Positions 52,209 to 61,339 of a stretch of 64,000 nt of DNA are shown here, piece after piece. The stretch lies in assembly GCA_016195985.1 (NCBI GenBank), contig JACPYP010000020.1, forward strand, positions 62,001 to 126,000, in the 5' to 3' direction. A model generated the notes under the pieces. It was given only the letters and a program-made list of their open reading frames with translations, did not search any database and was not told the DNA's origin. The translations under genes and the position numbers were made by a program. The DNA is from Acidobacteriota bacterium (GTDB lineage: Bacteria; Acidobacteriota; Holophagae; Holophagales; Holophagaceae). The stretch's first letter is position 1. Each line of letters opens with the position of its first letter.

Positions 52209-52492
52209 TGCATGGAGAACTGATTCACGGAGAGATCACGGAGAAAGTGCTAGGGGCCGCCATCGAGGTCCACAAGCACCTGGGCCCGGGCCTCCTCGTG
52301 GACGCAGCATTCCGGCTCGACCTGGTGGCCGAAGGCAAAATCATCGTCGAGTTGAAGAGCCAGGAGGGCATCCATCCCATCCATGAGGCTCAGCTCATGA
52401 CCTACCTAAAATTGACCGGCATGCGGGTGGGCCTGCTGCTGAATTTCAATGTTCCAATGATGAAGGACGGCATCCTCCGTCGCGTCGTGTAA
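52208..52492 (+). pseudogene. GxxExxY-family protein with internal deletion
   Basis: The frame (GTG at 52208) gives 94 residues. The start GEITEKVLGAAIEVHKHLGPGLL and the end IHEAQLMTYLKLTGMRVGLLLNF and VPMMKDGILRRVV match the GxxExxY family, whose full members are about 125-140 residues. The central segment that follows GPGLL in the family (ESAYEE and about 35 more residues) is missing; the frame passes directly to VDAAFRLDLVAEGKIIVELK. It may be non-functional although the frame is open. It sits between ftsA and ftsZ and is bounded by inverted repeats, so it looks like a mobile insertion. Confidence 0.7.
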
Positions 52493-52528
52493 CCCTCCGT
52501 GTTTTTCTCTGCGTCTTTCCTCAGTGTT

Positions 52529-52546
52529 CTCCGTGTCTCCGTGGTG
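52529..52546. repeat. right inverted repeat of GxxExxY insertion
   Basis: CTCCGTGTCTCCGTGGTG; inverted match to 52191-52208 with 17 of 18 bases. The bases just before (tctctgcgtctttcctcagt) are of the same low-complexity 'ctc/tct' kind. Confidence 0.8.
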
Positions 52547-52583
52547 AATCCTGCCTTTTGAATGTCCCTCCCCGGGAGCCCCG

Positions 52584-53843
52584 ATGTCCGAGACCCCCTT
52601 CCTGCCCTGCCCCCACAGTCTGCCTGGCGCCAACATCAAGGTGCTCGGCGTGGGCGGCGCGGGCTGCAACGCCATCAACCGCATGATCGAGAGCGGCGTC
52701 ACCGGCGTGCAGTTCATCGCCATGAACACCGATCAGCAAAGCCTCGCCCAGAGCAAGGCCCACCTGAAGCTGCCCCTGGGGCCCCAGAGCAGCCGCGGCC
52801 TGGGCGCGGGCGGCAGCGCCGAGCGCGGCGCCGTGGCGGCGGAGGAAAGCCGCGAGGAAGTGCTGGCGGCCCTCCAGGGCGCCGACATGATCTTCATCAC
52901 CGCCGGCATGGGCGGCGGCACGGGCACCGGCGCGGCGCCGGTGCTGGCCAGTTACGCCCGCGAACTGGGCGCCCTCACCGTGGCCGTGGTCATCACGCCC
53001 TTCGCCTGGGAAGGCCGCAAGAAGGGCGATCTGGCCCTTTCCGGCCTCGGCAACCTGCGCGACACCGCCGACACAGTCATCGTGGTGAGCAACGAGCGCC
53101 TGAAGAATGTCTGCGACGCCCGCGTCACCATGAAAGAGGCCTTCCGCGTGGCGGACGGCGTGCTCATCCAGGGCGTGCGCGGCATCGCTGATCTCATCCT
53201 CAAGCCCGGCATCATCAACGGCGATTTCGCGGATGTGGAAGCCGTCTTGAGGAACGGCGGCGAGGCCCTCATCGGCACTGGCGCGGGCCGCGGCGAAGAG
53301 GCCGTCATGGACGCCCTGCGGAAGGCCCTGGCCTGCCCCCTGCTCGAACGCGCCCAGAGCGGCGCCGCGGCCAACGTCATGGTGTCCATCACCGCCGACT
53401 GGGAAGTCATGGAGGCCTCGGCCATCGAGACGGCCATGAACTACCTGCAGGACCACTACAGCGGCCGGCCCGACATCAAGGCCTGCACCGTGGAAGGCGA
53501 AGGCATGGAGGACCGCGTGCTGGTCACCGTGCTGGCCAGCGGCTTCGATCAGGAGGACCGGCTGCTGGAGGAGCGGCGCAACAGCCTGCACCTGGGCAAC
53601 CCCGCCGATGGGGCCGCCCAGGCCTACACGCCCTCGACGGTGATCCAATCCCAGCCCCTCCCTCCCAACGTGGTAAGCGGCCGGGTGTACGGCGAGGTGC
53701 CGGCGGGCGAACCCCAGGGGCCCACCCCCACGCGGCTGCTGCCCCAAGCCCCCACGCCCAGCGGCGAACTGGCGGGCGCCGCCGAAGACCTTCACGTGCC
53801 CGCCATCATGCGGCTGGGGCAGGGACGGCTTCCCATCGAGTAG
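52584..53843 (+). CDS. ftsZ: cell division protein FtsZ
   Basis: The 419-residue tubulin-like GTPase starts at ATG 52584 behind GGAG. It has VGGAGCNAINRMIESG, the tubulin signature GGGTGTGAAPVLAS (residues about 110-123), the NGDFADVEAVLRNGG T7-loop region and a C-terminal interaction peptide (LHVPAIMRLGQGRLPIE). The linker is Pro-rich. It assembles the Z ring. One difference from many FtsZ proteins is the loop NTDQQSLAQSKAHLKLPLG with normal length, so activity is expected. Confidence 0.96.
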   Translation: MSETPFLPCPHSLPGANIKVLGVGGAGCNAINRMIESGVTGVQFIAMNTDQQSLAQSKAHLKLPLGPQSSRGLGAGGSAERGAVAAEESREEVLAALQGADMIFITAGMGGGTGTGAAPVLASYARELGALTVAVVITPFAWEGRKKGDLALSGLGNLRDTADTVIVVSNERLKNVCDARVTMKEAFRVADGVLIQGVRGIADLILKPGIINGDFADVEAVLRNGGEALIGTGAGRGEEAVMDALRKALACPLLERAQSGAAANVMVSITADWEVMEASAIETAMNYLQDHYSGRPDIKACTVEGEGMEDRVLVTVLASGFDQEDRLLEERRNSLHLGNPADGAAQAYTPSTVIQSQPLPPNVVSGRVYGEVPAGEPQGPTPTRLLPQAPTPSGELAGAAEDLHVPAIMRLGQGRLPIE

Positions 53844-53883
53844 TCCGCCCCACCCGGCCCCACCCGGCGATGGAAGGGTCTTC

Positions 53884-56800
53884 ATGTCCATGCCTGAGAT
53901 GACCCCACCCCCCGGCACCCCGCTGCTCCGCTTTGTGGGCGACCGGGTGATGTTTTCCTTCGGCTATCCCCAGGCCGCCCCCACCCAGCTCGCAGCCGAC
54001 GGTTGGCGCGCCTTCCTGCGCACCAACCTGACCCGCGGCAAGAGCGCCCGGGAGGAGGCCCTGGCCTTGCTGGGCGAGGAATCCGGCGATCCTGGCGGCT
54101 CTGCCTGGCGCGACATCCCGTTGCGGGAGACGGCAGGGGGCTGGAGCCTCGACCTGGCCCTGGCGGAACCCGGCTTCTTCTCCGCCAAGGCCTACTGCGT
54201 GGATCCCCAGGGCCGCCAGCACTGGCCTGCGGGGGGCAATGTCGACCTGTCCGTCCACCCCAGCCACTTGCGCACCGCCAACACCATCTACTGCGCCTTC
54301 CCCCGCATGTTCGGAGGAGCGGCTGGGCGGCAACGGCCCGACCTGGCCGGGGCCGTGCAGGCGCTGGACGGCGCGGGCTACACCGTCATCCCCCCCTCGG
54401 GCCGCCTGCGGGATCTCGCCGCCGCCGTGCCCCACATCATGGACCGCCTGGGCAGCCGCATCCTGCACCTGCTGCCCGTGGGCCCCGTGCCCGCCACCTT
54501 CGCCCGCATGGGCCGCTTCGGAAGCCCCTATGCCCAGCTCGATCTGACCGCCATCGATCCCGCCCTGGTGGAGTTCGACCGCCGCACCACCGCCGTGGAG
54601 CAGTTCCAGGAATTGACAGCGGCTGTCCACCAGAGGCAAGGGCAAGTCTTCCTGGATATCCTGGTGAACCACACGGGGTGGGGTTCGCGGTTGCTGGAGC
54701 ACCGGCCGGATTGGTTTCAGCGCAACGCCGACGGCACCTTCCACAGCCCCGGCGCCTGGGGCACCACCTGGGAGGACCTGGTGGAGCTCGACCACGGAAG
54801 CCCTGCCCTGTGGGACACCGTGGCCCGGGCCCTGCTGGTTTGGTGCGGCCGCGGCGTGGACGGCTTCCGCTGCGACGCGGGCTACATGGTGCCCCTGCCC
54901 GCCTGGCAGTACATCACCGCCAAAGTGCGCCAGGCCTACCCGGACACGGTGTTCCTGCTGGAGGGCCTGGGCGGCGCCTGGGAAGCCACCGAGGCCCTCA
55001 TCACCCAGGGCGGCATGCAGTGGGCCTATTCCGAACTCTTCCAGAACCACCACCCCGTCGAAGTGGCGCGCTACCTGGACCACTGCCTGAGGCAGGGGCA
55101 GCGCACCGGCCTGCTGGTGCACTACAGCGAAACCCACGACAACCTGCGCCTGGCGGCACGGGGCGCGTCCTGGTCCCTGCTGCGCAACCGCCTCTGCGCC
55201 CTGGCGGGCCAGAGCGGAGGATTCGCCTTCACCGCCGGCGTGGAGTGGCTGGCCACCGAGAAGGTGGACGTGCACGAGGCCCGCGATCTGGCCTGGGGCG
55301 CCACGCCGAACCTCGTAGAGGAATTGGCGGCCCTCAACCGCCTGGTATCGGACCATCCCTGTTTCTTCGACGGTGCGGAAGTGCTCCGGCTCAGCGCCGA
55401 CGACGCCCCCGTGCTGGCCCTGCAGCGGACTTCCGCCGAGGGACTGGACCGGACGCTGGTGCTCATCAACCTCGACACCGAGAAGGCCCAGCCCTGGCGG
55501 CTCGCCAAGACCCCCTGGGCCCGGCCGGCGGAAGCCACCGTGGATCTGCTGGGGCAGGCGCTTCCCAGCGTTCAGGCCCAGTCCGAAGATGGATGCTGCG
55601 CTTGGCTGTTGCCCCCTGGAGCCAGCTACTGCCTGTCTGCCCATGCCGCGCCCCAGGGCCTGGCGGGTGAGGCCTATCGCCGGGCCCGCGCCCAGGCCGC
55701 CTGGGCCCTGGAATGCCTCGCGGCCGTGCATCCTGCGGAAGGCCTGGGCCCCGCGGATTGGCGCAGCCTGGCCAGCCGCGCAGCGCGCGATCCCGAGGCC
55801 TTTCTGGCGGCCCTGCCTCGGTTGGGCGGCACCGCCCTTCAGGCCGATTTGCTCGGGGCCCTGGATGCCGCCCTGGCGGCCCCGGGTTTTCCACGGGTAA
55901 CGGTGTGGCGCACCGAAAACGTGGGGCGCGTGAGCCTGGTGGCGCCTCACCACTGGCTGCTGGTGCGGGAGGAGGCCCCCTTTACCCTGACCCTGAGCCT
56001 GCCCGGACAGAGCGATCTCCACCTGCGCAGCGTGCCCATGGACGAGGGCTTCGCCGCCGCCATTCCGCCCCTGCCGGAACGGCAGGGCGACGCGGCGTTG
56101 TGCCTGCAGCCGCACCGCGCGGGCGCGGTCCGCCTGCAGGCGGTGCTCCGTTTCCTGCCGGCAGCTTACGTCCCGCCCCCCCCCGGGCGCGGCGGCCTGG
56201 CCCTGCTTACCAACGGCCGGGGCGGCATGGCGCGGCTTCATGCGGACCTGGGAGCCATCGCCTCCAAGTACGATTGCCTGCTGGCCGCGAACCTGCACCC
56301 CACTTCACCATCGGACCGCCATGTGCTGGCCAAGCGGCTGCGGGCCTGGGTGAACGCCGATGGTTTCATCACGGCCCTGGATGGCCACAACCTCCTCCGT
56401 TTTGAAAACGGCCCCACGGCCCGCTGGACCTTCCTCGCCAGCGCCGGGGATGGCCGCCGGGTGGAGGTGCGGCTGGAAGCCCACATGCCCGAAGACGAGA
56501 ACGCCGTGCTGCTGCGCTGGTCCCGCCCGGCCAATGAGGGAGCGGACACGGAGCTGCCTTCGCGCCATTCCGTGCGCGTCACGGTGCGGCTGGATCTGGA
56601 GGACCGTTCCTTCCACGGCGAAACCCGCCTCGACGAAGGCCTGGAAAGCCACTTCCTGGCCTCCACCCAACCGTTGAAAGACCGCGCGGGCTTCCGCTTC
56701 GCCCCGGCTCTGGGCCGGCACCTAGAGGCCTGGACGGCAACTGGGGCCTACCACCCTCAACCGGAAGCCTGCCGGGGCATCGCCCATCCCATCGAGGCCA

Positions 56801-58143
56801 GCCGGGGATTGGCGGCCATGGGCGATGCCTGGAGCCCCGGCTGGTTCGATCTGGCCCTGCCGCCCGGATCCGACCTCCGCATGGTGGTTCGTACCGAAGA
56901 GAAAGAACTCCAGCCCTTTGAATTCCCGGAACCCGCCGCGGCCCAGGACCTGCCCCTCCGCCTGAAGGAGGCCCTGCGGGCCTTCCTGGCCCGGCGGGAG
57001 GACGGCCTCACGATCATCGCCGGCTATCCCTGGTTCCTGGATTGGGGACGGGACACGCTCATCGCCTGCAGGGGCCTGCTCGCCGCGGACCGGGCCGAAG
57101 ACGCGGGCCTCATCCTGCGCACCTTCGCCGCCCTGGAAGCGGAAGGCACCCTGCCCAACATGCTGGGAGCCGACCACACGGGCGACCGCGACACTTCGGA
57201 CGCTCCGCTGTGGCTGGCCGTGGCCTGCGAGGAGGCGGCGGAACGCCTGGGCCCCGCCTTCTTCCATGCCGGGGCTGGTGGCCGCACCGTTCTCGACGTG
57301 CTGACCTCCCTCGGCGAACACCTGCGCCGCGGGGCACGGAACGGCGTCCGGATGGATCCGGAATCAGGCCTGCTCTGGAGCCCGGCCCACTTCACCTGGA
57401 TGGACACCCGCTACCCCATGGGTTCCCCCCGGGAGGGCTACCCCGTGGAGATCCAGGCCCTGTGGATCCGCCTGCTGCGCCTGCTGGAACGCCTGTGCGC
57501 CCCCAGCGACGGCGAGCCCTGGTCTGCCAGCGCCGCCCGCGCCGCGGCCTCTCTCGAAGCCTTCTGGCTGCCGCAGCAGGGCTGGTTCGCGGACGTGCTG
57601 CTGGCGGGGCCCGGGATCCCGGCCCGCCAGGCCCAACCCGCGGACCATCTGCGCCCCAACCAGCTCTTCCTGGTGGCCCTGGGCCTGGTGTCCGGGGAAC
57701 GCGCCCGGAGCGCCGTGGCCGCCTGCGCCCGCCACCTGCTGGTGCCCGGGGGTCTGCGCAGCCTCGCCCCGATCCCGGTCTCCGTGCCCCTGCCCATCTC
57801 CGCCCCATGGGGCGGCACCCTCAACGATCCCACCCGGCCCTACCAGGGCCGCTACGAAGGCGACGAGGACACCCGGCGCAAACCGGCCTATCACAACGGC
57901 ACGGCCTGGGTCTGGCAACTGCCCCTGCTTTGCGAGGCGCTGGATCTGGCCTGGGATGGGGATCCCCCCGCCCGGGCCACAGCCCGGGCCTGGCTGGGCT
58001 CCCTGGCGCCGCTCCTGGATGAAGGCTGCCTGGGCCAACTGCCGGAAATTCTGGACGGCGACGCGCCCCACACCCCGCGGGGCTGCGATGCCCAGGCCTG
58101 GAGCGCCAGCGAAGCGACGCGGGTTTGGGCCCTGCTGGCCTGA
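53884..58143 (+). CDS. GH13 alpha-amylase-like / amylo-alpha-1,6-glucosidase fusion (glycogen debranching enzyme)
   Basis: The 1419-residue protein starts at ATG 53884 behind GGAAGGG. The first half is GH13-like: FLDILVNHTGWG, nucleophile region DGFRCDAGYM (near 327), acid region FLLEGLGG (near 358) and SETHDN (near 417). The second half is a GDE (GH133-type) domain with AGYPWFLDWGRDTLIACRG (near 1050), HLRPNQLFLVALG and AWSASEATR near the C-terminus. This arrangement parallels eukaryotic debranching enzymes, with transferase and glucosidase on one chain. It should trim glycogen branches with GlgB and GlgP encoded downstream. Confidence 0.88.
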   Translation: MSMPEMTPPPGTPLLRFVGDRVMFSFGYPQAAPTQLAADGWRAFLRTNLTRGKSAREEALALLGEESGDPGGSAWRDIPLRETAGGWSLDLALAEPGFFSAKAYCVDPQGRQHWPAGGNVDLSVHPSHLRTANTIYCAFPRMFGGAAGRQRPDLAGAVQALDGAGYTVIPPSGRLRDLAAAVPHIMDRLGSRILHLLPVGPVPATFARMGRFGSPYAQLDLTAIDPALVEFDRRTTAVEQFQELTAAVHQRQGQVFLDILVNHTGWGSRLLEHRPDWFQRNADGTFHSPGAWGTTWEDLVELDHGSPALWDTVARALLVWCGRGVDGFRCDAGYMVPLPAWQYITAKVRQAYPDTVFLLEGLGGAWEATEALITQGGMQWAYSELFQNHHPVEVARYLDHCLRQGQRTGLLVHYSETHDNLRLAARGASWSLLRNRLCALAGQSGGFAFTAGVEWLATEKVDVHEARDLAWGATPNLVEELAALNRLVSDHPCFFDGAEVLRLSADDAPVLALQRTSAEGLDRTLVLINLDTEKAQPWRLAKTPWARPAEATVDLLGQALPSVQAQSEDGCCAWLLPPGASYCLSAHAAPQGLAGEAYRRARAQAAWALECLAAVHPAEGLGPADWRSLASRAARDPEAFLAALPRLGGTALQADLLGALDAALAAPGFPRVTVWRTENVGRVSLVAPHHWLLVREEAPFTLTLSLPGQSDLHLRSVPMDEGFAAAIPPLPERQGDAALCLQPHRAGAVRLQAVLRFLPAAYVPPPPGRGGLALLTNGRGGMARLHADLGAIASKYDCLLAANLHPTSPSDRHVLAKRLRAWVNADGFITALDGHNLLRFENGPTARWTFLASAGDGRRVEVRLEAHMPEDENAVLLRWSRPANEGADTELPSRHSVRVTVRLDLEDRSFHGETRLDEGLESHFLASTQPLKDRAGFRFAPALGRHLEAWTATGAYHPQPEACRGIAHPIEASRGLAAMGDAWSPGWFDLALPPGSDLRMVVRTEEKELQPFEFPEPAAAQDLPLRLKEALRAFLARREDGLTIIAGYPWFLDWGRDTLIACRGLLAADRAEDAGLILRTFAALEAEGTLPNMLGADHTGDRDTSDAPLWLAVACEEAAERLGPAFFHAGAGGRTVLDVLTSLGEHLRRGARNGVRMDPESGLLWSPAHFTWMDTRYPMGSPREGYPVEIQALWIRLLRLLERLCAPSDGEPWSASAARAAASLEAFWLPQQGWFADVLLAGPGIPARQAQPADHLRPNQLFLVALGLVSGERARSAVAACARHLLVPGGLRSLAPIPVSVPLPISAPWGGTLNDPTRPYQGRYEGDEDTRRKPAYHNGTAWVWQLPLLCEALDLAWDGDPPARATARAWLGSLAPLLDEGCLGQLPEILDGDAPHTPRGCDAQAWSASEATRVWALLA

Positions 58144-58244
58144 TCCCGCAATTCACCATGGCCAGATGGGACTACCCCGGGTAAGAATGGCCTCCTCACC
58201 CCGCAAACAAATCCCCCCACCGCCCAGGGTTTCCAGGAGGCCCC

Positions 58245-58901
58245 ATGCCCTTGCCCACGGTCCCTTACCATGTCGAGACGCTCAGCGACCAGGAGCACCT
58301 GGCCCGGGCCCAGCGCTTCTACGAGCTGGTGAACCAGCGCCGCACCGTCCGCGAATTCAGCGACCGCCCCATCCCCGATGGCGTGCTCGAGCAATGCCTG
58401 CTGGCCGCGGGCACCGCTCCCAGCGGCGCCCACAAGCAGCCCTGGCGCTTCGTGGTGGTGCAAGATCCCGCCGTCAAGAAGGCCATCCGCGAGGCCGCGG
58501 AAAAAGAAGAGCACGACAACTACGAGTGGCGCATGAGCGAGGCATGGAAGCGCGACCTGGAGCCCCTGGGCACGGACGAGCACAAGCCTTTCCTGGAAAT
58601 CGCGCCCGCCCTCGTGGTGGTCATGGCCCTCAAGCACGGCGATGCGGGCCCCGAGGCCATGCACTACTACGTGCAGGAGAGCGTGGGCATCGCCACGGGC
58701 ATGCTCATCTCCGCCATCCACGCCGCGGGCCTGGCCACCCTCACCCACACGCCCAGCCCCATGGGCTTCCTGCAGAAGGTGTTGAACCGCCCCAGCCACG
58801 AGCGCCCCTTCGTGCTGCTGCCCGTGGGCTATCCCGCCGAAGGTTGCCAGGTGCCCGACCTGCACCGCAAGAGCCTGGACGAGATCAGCGTCTGGCTCTG
58901 A
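58245..58901 (+). CDS. nitroreductase-family flavoprotein
   Basis: The 218-residue protein has FMN-binding features of the family: QRRTVREFSDRPIPDGVLE near the N-terminus, APSGAHKQPWRFVVV and a C-terminal GYPAEGCQVPDLHRKSLDEI. The length and the SAIHAAGLATLTHTPSPMGF segment resemble IYD/BluB-type members that act on halogenated or nitro-aromatic substrates, but the substrate is unknown. It lies between two glycogen genes with no obvious link. Confidence 0.85.
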   Translation: MPLPTVPYHVETLSDQEHLARAQRFYELVNQRRTVREFSDRPIPDGVLEQCLLAAGTAPSGAHKQPWRFVVVQDPAVKKAIREAAEKEEHDNYEWRMSEAWKRDLEPLGTDEHKPFLEIAPALVVVMALKHGDAGPEAMHYYVQESVGIATGMLISAIHAAGLATLTHTPSPMGFLQKVLNRPSHERPFVLLPVGYPAEGCQVPDLHRKSLDEISVWL

Positions 58902-58913
58902 GCCGACCTGACC

Positions 58914-59096
58914 TCATCCAAGCGAAAGAAGCATGGAACGAACCGCTTCATCCAGGATTTCCAGATTGCGCAGGGTGGCATCCAAGGTGCGCCAATCCTC
59001 CTGGAACCGCTCGAAGGCCACCCCTTCGTTGAGAAGCCGCACCCGCCGGATGGCTTCCATGATGTCCGCCAGGTAGAGCCTGGAGTCACGCGACAT
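58914..59096 (-). pseudogene. HepT-like toxin, truncated
   Basis: The 60-residue frame starts MSRDSRLYLADIMEAIRRVR and has LDATLRNLEILDEA, matching the N-terminal half of HepT (DUF86) proteins of about 110 residues. It stops before the catalytic RxxxxH region, so it is probably inactive. The start overlaps the end of the MntA remnant. Confidence 0.65.
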
Positions 59097-59308
59097 CGAG
59101 CAGATCCTTTTCGATCAGGGCCCTCAGGCAGGCCGAAGGCTCCTGGCCGTGGCCGGACCTGCAAACTCGACGAAGGTGTCCATGTCCGAATCCGGATGGG
59201 CTCATCCCGGGAGACGCTCCCAAACAAGGCCAGGCGTGCCACGGCAAAGCGATCCTTGAGATCCGGCAAGGCTTCGTGCAAGCGAAGGACTGTGGTCTCT
59301 CGATCCAT
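59086..59308 (-). pseudogene. MntA-like nucleotidyltransferase antitoxin remnant
   Basis: The ATG at 59308 begins MDRETTVLRLHEALPD and continues to ARLALFGSVSRDEP, the family's GSxxR motif. The frame then shifts: PDSDMDTFVEFAGPA, with the metal-binding aspartates, reads in another frame. A further frame holds the end CLRALIEKDLLDVA. The segment between (about 30 residues, FDGYMDLK-type) is missing. The gene is broken by a frameshift and a deletion. Confidence 0.65.
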
Positions 59309-59404
59309 GGTTCGACTCTCTTGCGAGTATGGAGCACCCCTTTGAGCCAAGCGGGCGAACAGGAGAATACAACCGCGCCAACCCTCCACGTCCTAGAATG
59401 ACCC

Positions 59405-61312
59405 ATGGAACCGCCCCGCCTCACCTCGACCCTAGGCGACCTGGATCTGCACTTGCTGGGCGAGGGCACGCATCTTCGGGCCTACGACAAGCTGGGTGCC
59501 CATCCCCGGACGGTGGACGGCGTGGCGGGCGTGGGTTTCGCCGTGTGGGCGCCCAACGCGCGGTCCGTGAGCGTGGTAGGCGATTTCAACGGCTGGGACG
59601 GCCGGGCCCATCCCATGGCCCAGGTGGGCCCCAACGGCTTTTGGGAGGTTTTCATTCCCGGGCTGGTTCCGGGGATGCTCTACAAGTTCGAGCTGCACGG
59701 CCCCGACGGCCGCCTCCTGCCCCTCAAGGCCGACCCTTACGCCTTCCGTTGCGAGCGGGCGCCCGGAACGGCCTCCATCATCCACGGCATCCAGCCCCAT
59801 GCCTGGGGAGACGGCGCCTGGATGGAGAAACGGCGGCATACCAAGGCCCACCAGGCGCCCATCAGCATCTACGAACTGCACCTGGGCTCCTGGCGGCGGC
59901 GGCCCGACGGCAGCTTCATGAACTACCAGGAGATCGCCGCGGACCTGGCGCCCTACGCGAGCTGGCTGGGCTTCACCCATGTGCAGCTGCTGCCGGTGAC
60001 AGAGCACCCCTTCGATCCCTCCTGGGGCTACCAGCCCCTGGGCCTCTTCGCCCCCACCAGCCGTTTCGGCGGGCCCGAGGATTTCAAGGCCTTCGTGGAC
60101 ACGCTGCATCAGGCGGGCCTCGGCGTCATCCTCGACTGGGTGCCAGCCCACTTTCCCGAGGATGACCACGGCCTGGGGCGCTTCGACGGCACCCATCTCT
60201 ACGAGCACGCGGACCCGCGCCAGGGCCGCCATATGGACTGGGGCACCCTCATCTACAACTACGGCCGGGTGGAGGTGCAGAACCACCTCATCTCCAACGC
60301 GCTGTTCTGGCTGGACCAGTTCCACATCGACGGGCTCCGCGTCGACGCCGTGGCCTCCATGCTCTACCTGGACTACAGCCGCGAGGACGGCCAGTGGATC
60401 CCCAACCGCCATGGAGGGCGAGAGAACCTGGAGGCCGTGGCCTTCCTGCGCCGCCTGAATGAAACGGTGTACGCGCAGTTCCCCGACACCTTCACGGTGG
60501 CGGAGGAATCCACCGCCTGGCCCGGCGTGTCGCGGCCCACGGACCACGGCGGCCTGGGCTTCGGCTTCAAATGGGACATGGGCTGGATGCACGACACCCT
60601 GCGCTACCTGGGCGAAGGCATGATGGCCCGTCCCCACCACCACGACGGCATCACCTTCTCGATGCTGTACCACGACGCCGAAAACTATGTGCTGCCCCTG
60701 TCCCACGACGAAGTGGTGCACGGCAAGCGGAGCCTTTACGGCCGCATGCCCGGAGACGCCTGGGAGCGCATGGCGAACCTGCGCCTGCTCTACGCATGGC
60801 TCTTCGCCCACGGCGGCAAGAAGCTGGTCTTCATGGGCGGCGAGTTCGCCCAGGGGCGGGAATGGAACCATGACACGGCCCTGGACTGGGACCTGCTCAA
60901 TCAGCCGGCCCACAAGGGAGTCCACGACCTCCTGCGCGATCTCAACGACCTCTACCGCCGCTATCCCGCCATGCACGAGGGCGACTGCCAACCGGGCGGC
61001 TTCGCCTGGATCGACTGCGGCGACCGCTTCAACAGCGTGCTCACCCTCCTGCGCCGGGCCGGCGATCCAGCGGATTTCGTGGCCATCGCCTTCAATTTCA
61101 CGGCCCTGCCCCAGCGCGGATACCGCATCGGAGTACCCTCGGCAGGGACCTATGTGGAATTGCTGAACACCGATTCCATCTATTACGGAGGACGCAACGA
61201 AGGCAATGCGGGACGCCTTCAGACCGAAGCCGTTCCCGCCCATGGTTTCCCCCAGTCCCTGAACCTCACCCTGCCGCCCCTGGCAGCGCTCTTCTTCAAA
61301 CCCGAAGCCTAG
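59405..61312 (+). CDS. glgB: 1,4-alpha-glucan branching enzyme
   Basis: The 635-residue GH13_9 enzyme has a CBM48 domain ([20 protein letters not shown]) and a catalytic barrel with [15 protein letters not shown], nucleophile [16 protein letters not shown] (about residue 309), acid VAEESTAWP (near 366) and [11 protein letters not shown]. It makes alpha-1,6 branches in glycogen. The N-terminal N1 domain is short. It is followed after 27 bp by glgP, so the two form an operon. Confidence 0.95.
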   Translation: MEPPRLTSTLGDLDLHLLGEGTHLRAYDKLGAHPRTVDGVAGVGFAVWAPNARSVSVVGDFNGWDGRAHPMAQVGPNGFWEVFIPGLVPGMLYKFELHGPDGRLLPLKADPYAFRCERAPGTASIIHGIQPHAWGDGAWMEKRRHTKAHQAPISIYELHLGSWRRRPDGSFMNYQEIAADLAPYASWLGFTHVQLLPVTEHPFDPSWGYQPLGLFAPTSRFGGPEDFKAFVDTLHQAGLGVILDWVPAHFPEDDHGLGRFDGTHLYEHADPRQGRHMDWGTLIYNYGRVEVQNHLISNALFWLDQFHIDGLRVDAVASMLYLDYSREDGQWIPNRHGGRENLEAVAFLRRLNETVYAQFPDTFTVAEESTAWPGVSRPTDHGGLGFGFKWDMGWMHDTLRYLGEGMMARPHHHDGITFSMLYHDAENYVLPLSHDEVVHGKRSLYGRMPGDAWERMANLRLLYAWLFAHGGKKLVFMGGEFAQGREWNHDTALDWDLLNQPAHKGVHDLLRDLNDLYRRYPAMHEGDCQPGGFAWIDCGDRFNSVLTLLRRAGDPADFVAIAFNFTALPQRGYRIGVPSAGTYVELLNTDSIYYGGRNEGNAGRLQTEAVPAHGFPQSLNLTLPPLAALFFKPEA

Positions 61313-61339
61313 ACCCCCGCGTTTTTTCAGGATCCAGCC

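Noticed and set aside
52208-52492. Considered as a normal full-length GxxExxY gene
   Set aside because: The segment between GPGLL and FRLDL is missing compared with the family, so it is annotated as a deleted remnant although the frame is open.
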